Shown here piece after piece: positions 63,425 through 64,000 of a stretch of 64,000 nucleotides of DNA. The translations under genes and the position numbers were made by a program. Numbering within the stretch: the first letter of the stretch is position 1; the number at the start of each line of letters is the position of its first letter. The stretch covers positions 1 through 64,000 of the forward strand of contig JADKCL010000009.1 in NCBI GenBank assembly GCA_016718825.1, in the 5' to 3' direction. Origin of the DNA: Bacteroidota bacterium (GTDB lineage: Bacteria; Bacteroidota; Bacteroidia; J057; JADKCL01). The notes under the pieces are model-generated. The model was not told the origin of the DNA. It ran no database searches and saw only the letters and a list, made by a program, of their open reading frames with translations.

Positions 63425-63432
63425 TACTTTTG
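63425..63432 (+). promoter_or_regulatory. TAnnTTTG -7 element (TACTTTTG)
   Basis: An exact consensus match 16 bp before ATG 63448, giving a short leader for the oligopeptidase gene. Confidence 0.65.
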
Positions 63433-63447
63433 GCTTTTCCCTGAAAA

Positions 63448-64000
63448 ATGAAAATGGAAGCACCGGATCTCAAAAAAATACCCACCACAACCACCCGCTT
63501 TGGCATTGCCCTCCACGACGACTATGCTTGGCTCCGTGACAAGAAAAGCAAGGAGGTGATGGCTTATTTGGAGGCTGAAAATGCCTATACGAAGCAGGAG
63601 ATGGCCCATACCGAGGCATTTCAAAAGGAATTGTACAAGGAAATGTTGGCCCGGGTGAAGGAAGATGACAGTACGGTTCCCGCTCCTTTGGATGGCTACT
63701 GGTACTATTCAAGGACCGAGACCGGAAAGGCGTACCCGATTCATTGCCGGAAAAAAGGAACCCTTGAGGCCGCGGAAGAGGTGTTGCTCGACGAAAACGT
63801 ACTCGCCGAAGGCCATGAATTTTTTGATTTGGGAGATGCCGAGGTAAGTCCCAACGACCTCTTGCTCGCCTATACCGCCGATTTCGATGGTTCTGAAAAT
63901 TACACGCTTTATATCAAGGATTTGGCGACAGGAAATCTTCTTGAGGACCGTGTAGAAAAGATCAGTGACGAAATCGAATGGGGCAACGACAACGCCACGA
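63448..64000 (+). CDS. ptrB: Oligopeptidase B (S9A), 5' part only
   Basis: From ATG 63448 the frame is open to the window edge (184 residues). It begins without a signal peptide and has the N-terminal features of protease II/prolyl oligopeptidase: DDYAWLRDKKSKEVMAYLEAEN, then QKELYKEMLARVKEDDSTVPAPLDGYWYYSRTETGKAYPIHCRKK, then EEVLLDENVLAEGHEFFDLGDAEVSPN, which is the start of the beta-propeller. The catalytic domain lies outside the window. The family cleaves small peptides after basic residues in the cytoplasm or periplasm. A TACTTTTG promoter element precedes it. S9A prolyl oligopeptidase is the alternative, but the WLRD and REDD-like motifs fit oligopeptidase B better. Confidence 0.9.
   Translation, partial: MKMEAPDLKKIPTTTTRFGIALHDDYAWLRDKKSKEVMAYLEAENAYTKQEMAHTEAFQKELYKEMLARVKEDDSTVPAPLDGYWYYSRTETGKAYPIHCRKKGTLEAAEEVLLDENVLAEGHEFFDLGDAEVSPNDLLLAYTADFDGSENYTLYIKDLATGNLLEDRVEKISDEIEWGNDNAT

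Larger units (their letters stand above)
62989..63447 (+). other. Intergenic region upstream of the oligopeptidase gene
   Basis: These 459 bp contain the lipoprotein terminator at 63018 and the oligopeptidase -7 element at 63425, but no supported gene. The minus-strand ORFs here have no motif or coding character. Confidence 0.4.

Overview
The window is a stretch of a Bacteroidota chromosome, probably from the Saprospiria/Chitinophagia side of the phylum. The GC content looks near 50 percent. Support comes from many short-signal-peptide or lipoprotein-signal exported proteins, C-terminal type IX secretion (T9SS) sorting domains of both type A and gliding-motility (type B) form, a SprB-repeat giant protein, DUF2723 and choice-of-anchor-L proteins, and TAnnTTTG -7 promoter elements of the Bacteroidota primary sigma factor. 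No rRNA or tRNA gene and no CRISPR array was seen. I could not run searches, so family names come from motif recognition.

Layout. 1-829 is the start of a PEGA-domain exported protein running off the left edge. 848-3819 holds a module duplicated in tandem: a minus-strand exported protein divergent from a plus-strand Ig-like lipoprotein, twice; the first exported copy is frameshifted. A VOC-fold lipoprotein follows. 4505-8313 is an accessory patch: an IS701-type insertion sequence (4808-6363, 11-bp inverted repeats, TTAG target duplication) interrupts a small gene beside AT-rich genes for a CoiA-like nuclease and a membrane-anchored protein with two SAP-like repeats. 8523-13694 is a signalling cassette: ECF sigma factor and membrane-anchored anti-sigma-like TPR protein on one strand, and divergently a small beta-rich protein, a TPR protein, a CHAT (caspase-like) protease and a 102-residue partner. 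13950-18362 holds a frameshifted exported protein and a T9SS beta-propeller protein.

Housekeeping genes then alternate with secreted proteins: ahcY, panB, two DUF4249-like lipoproteins, hsp20-dnaK, a 2,175-residue SprB-like protein, a frameshifted short-chain dehydrogenase, a choice-of-anchor-L/OmpA protein coupled to a secreted endonuclease I, a secreted subtilase with FG-GAP repeats, mtaB, a DUF2723 membrane glycosyltransferase, a LamG/T9SS family with one intact and two decayed copies, a further T9SS protein, and a T4-phage-like RNA repair pair (polynucleotide kinase/phosphatase plus RNA ligase). The right end carries a second choice-of-anchor-L/OmpA protein, a beta-barrel protein, an HtrA/DegP protease, an M13 zinc peptidase, a lipoprotein and the start of oligopeptidase B.

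Cross-cutting observations. (1) Five intergenic tracts are built from heptamers of the form DTGANAA. They lie at or just after gene stop codons, with the stop-bearing strand facing the gene that ends there, so each gives stops in all three frames and can fold into hairpins. (2) At least four genes look broken by one base, which means either real decay or indel errors in the assembly. (3) One signal peptide appears to be encoded by intergenic repeat DNA.
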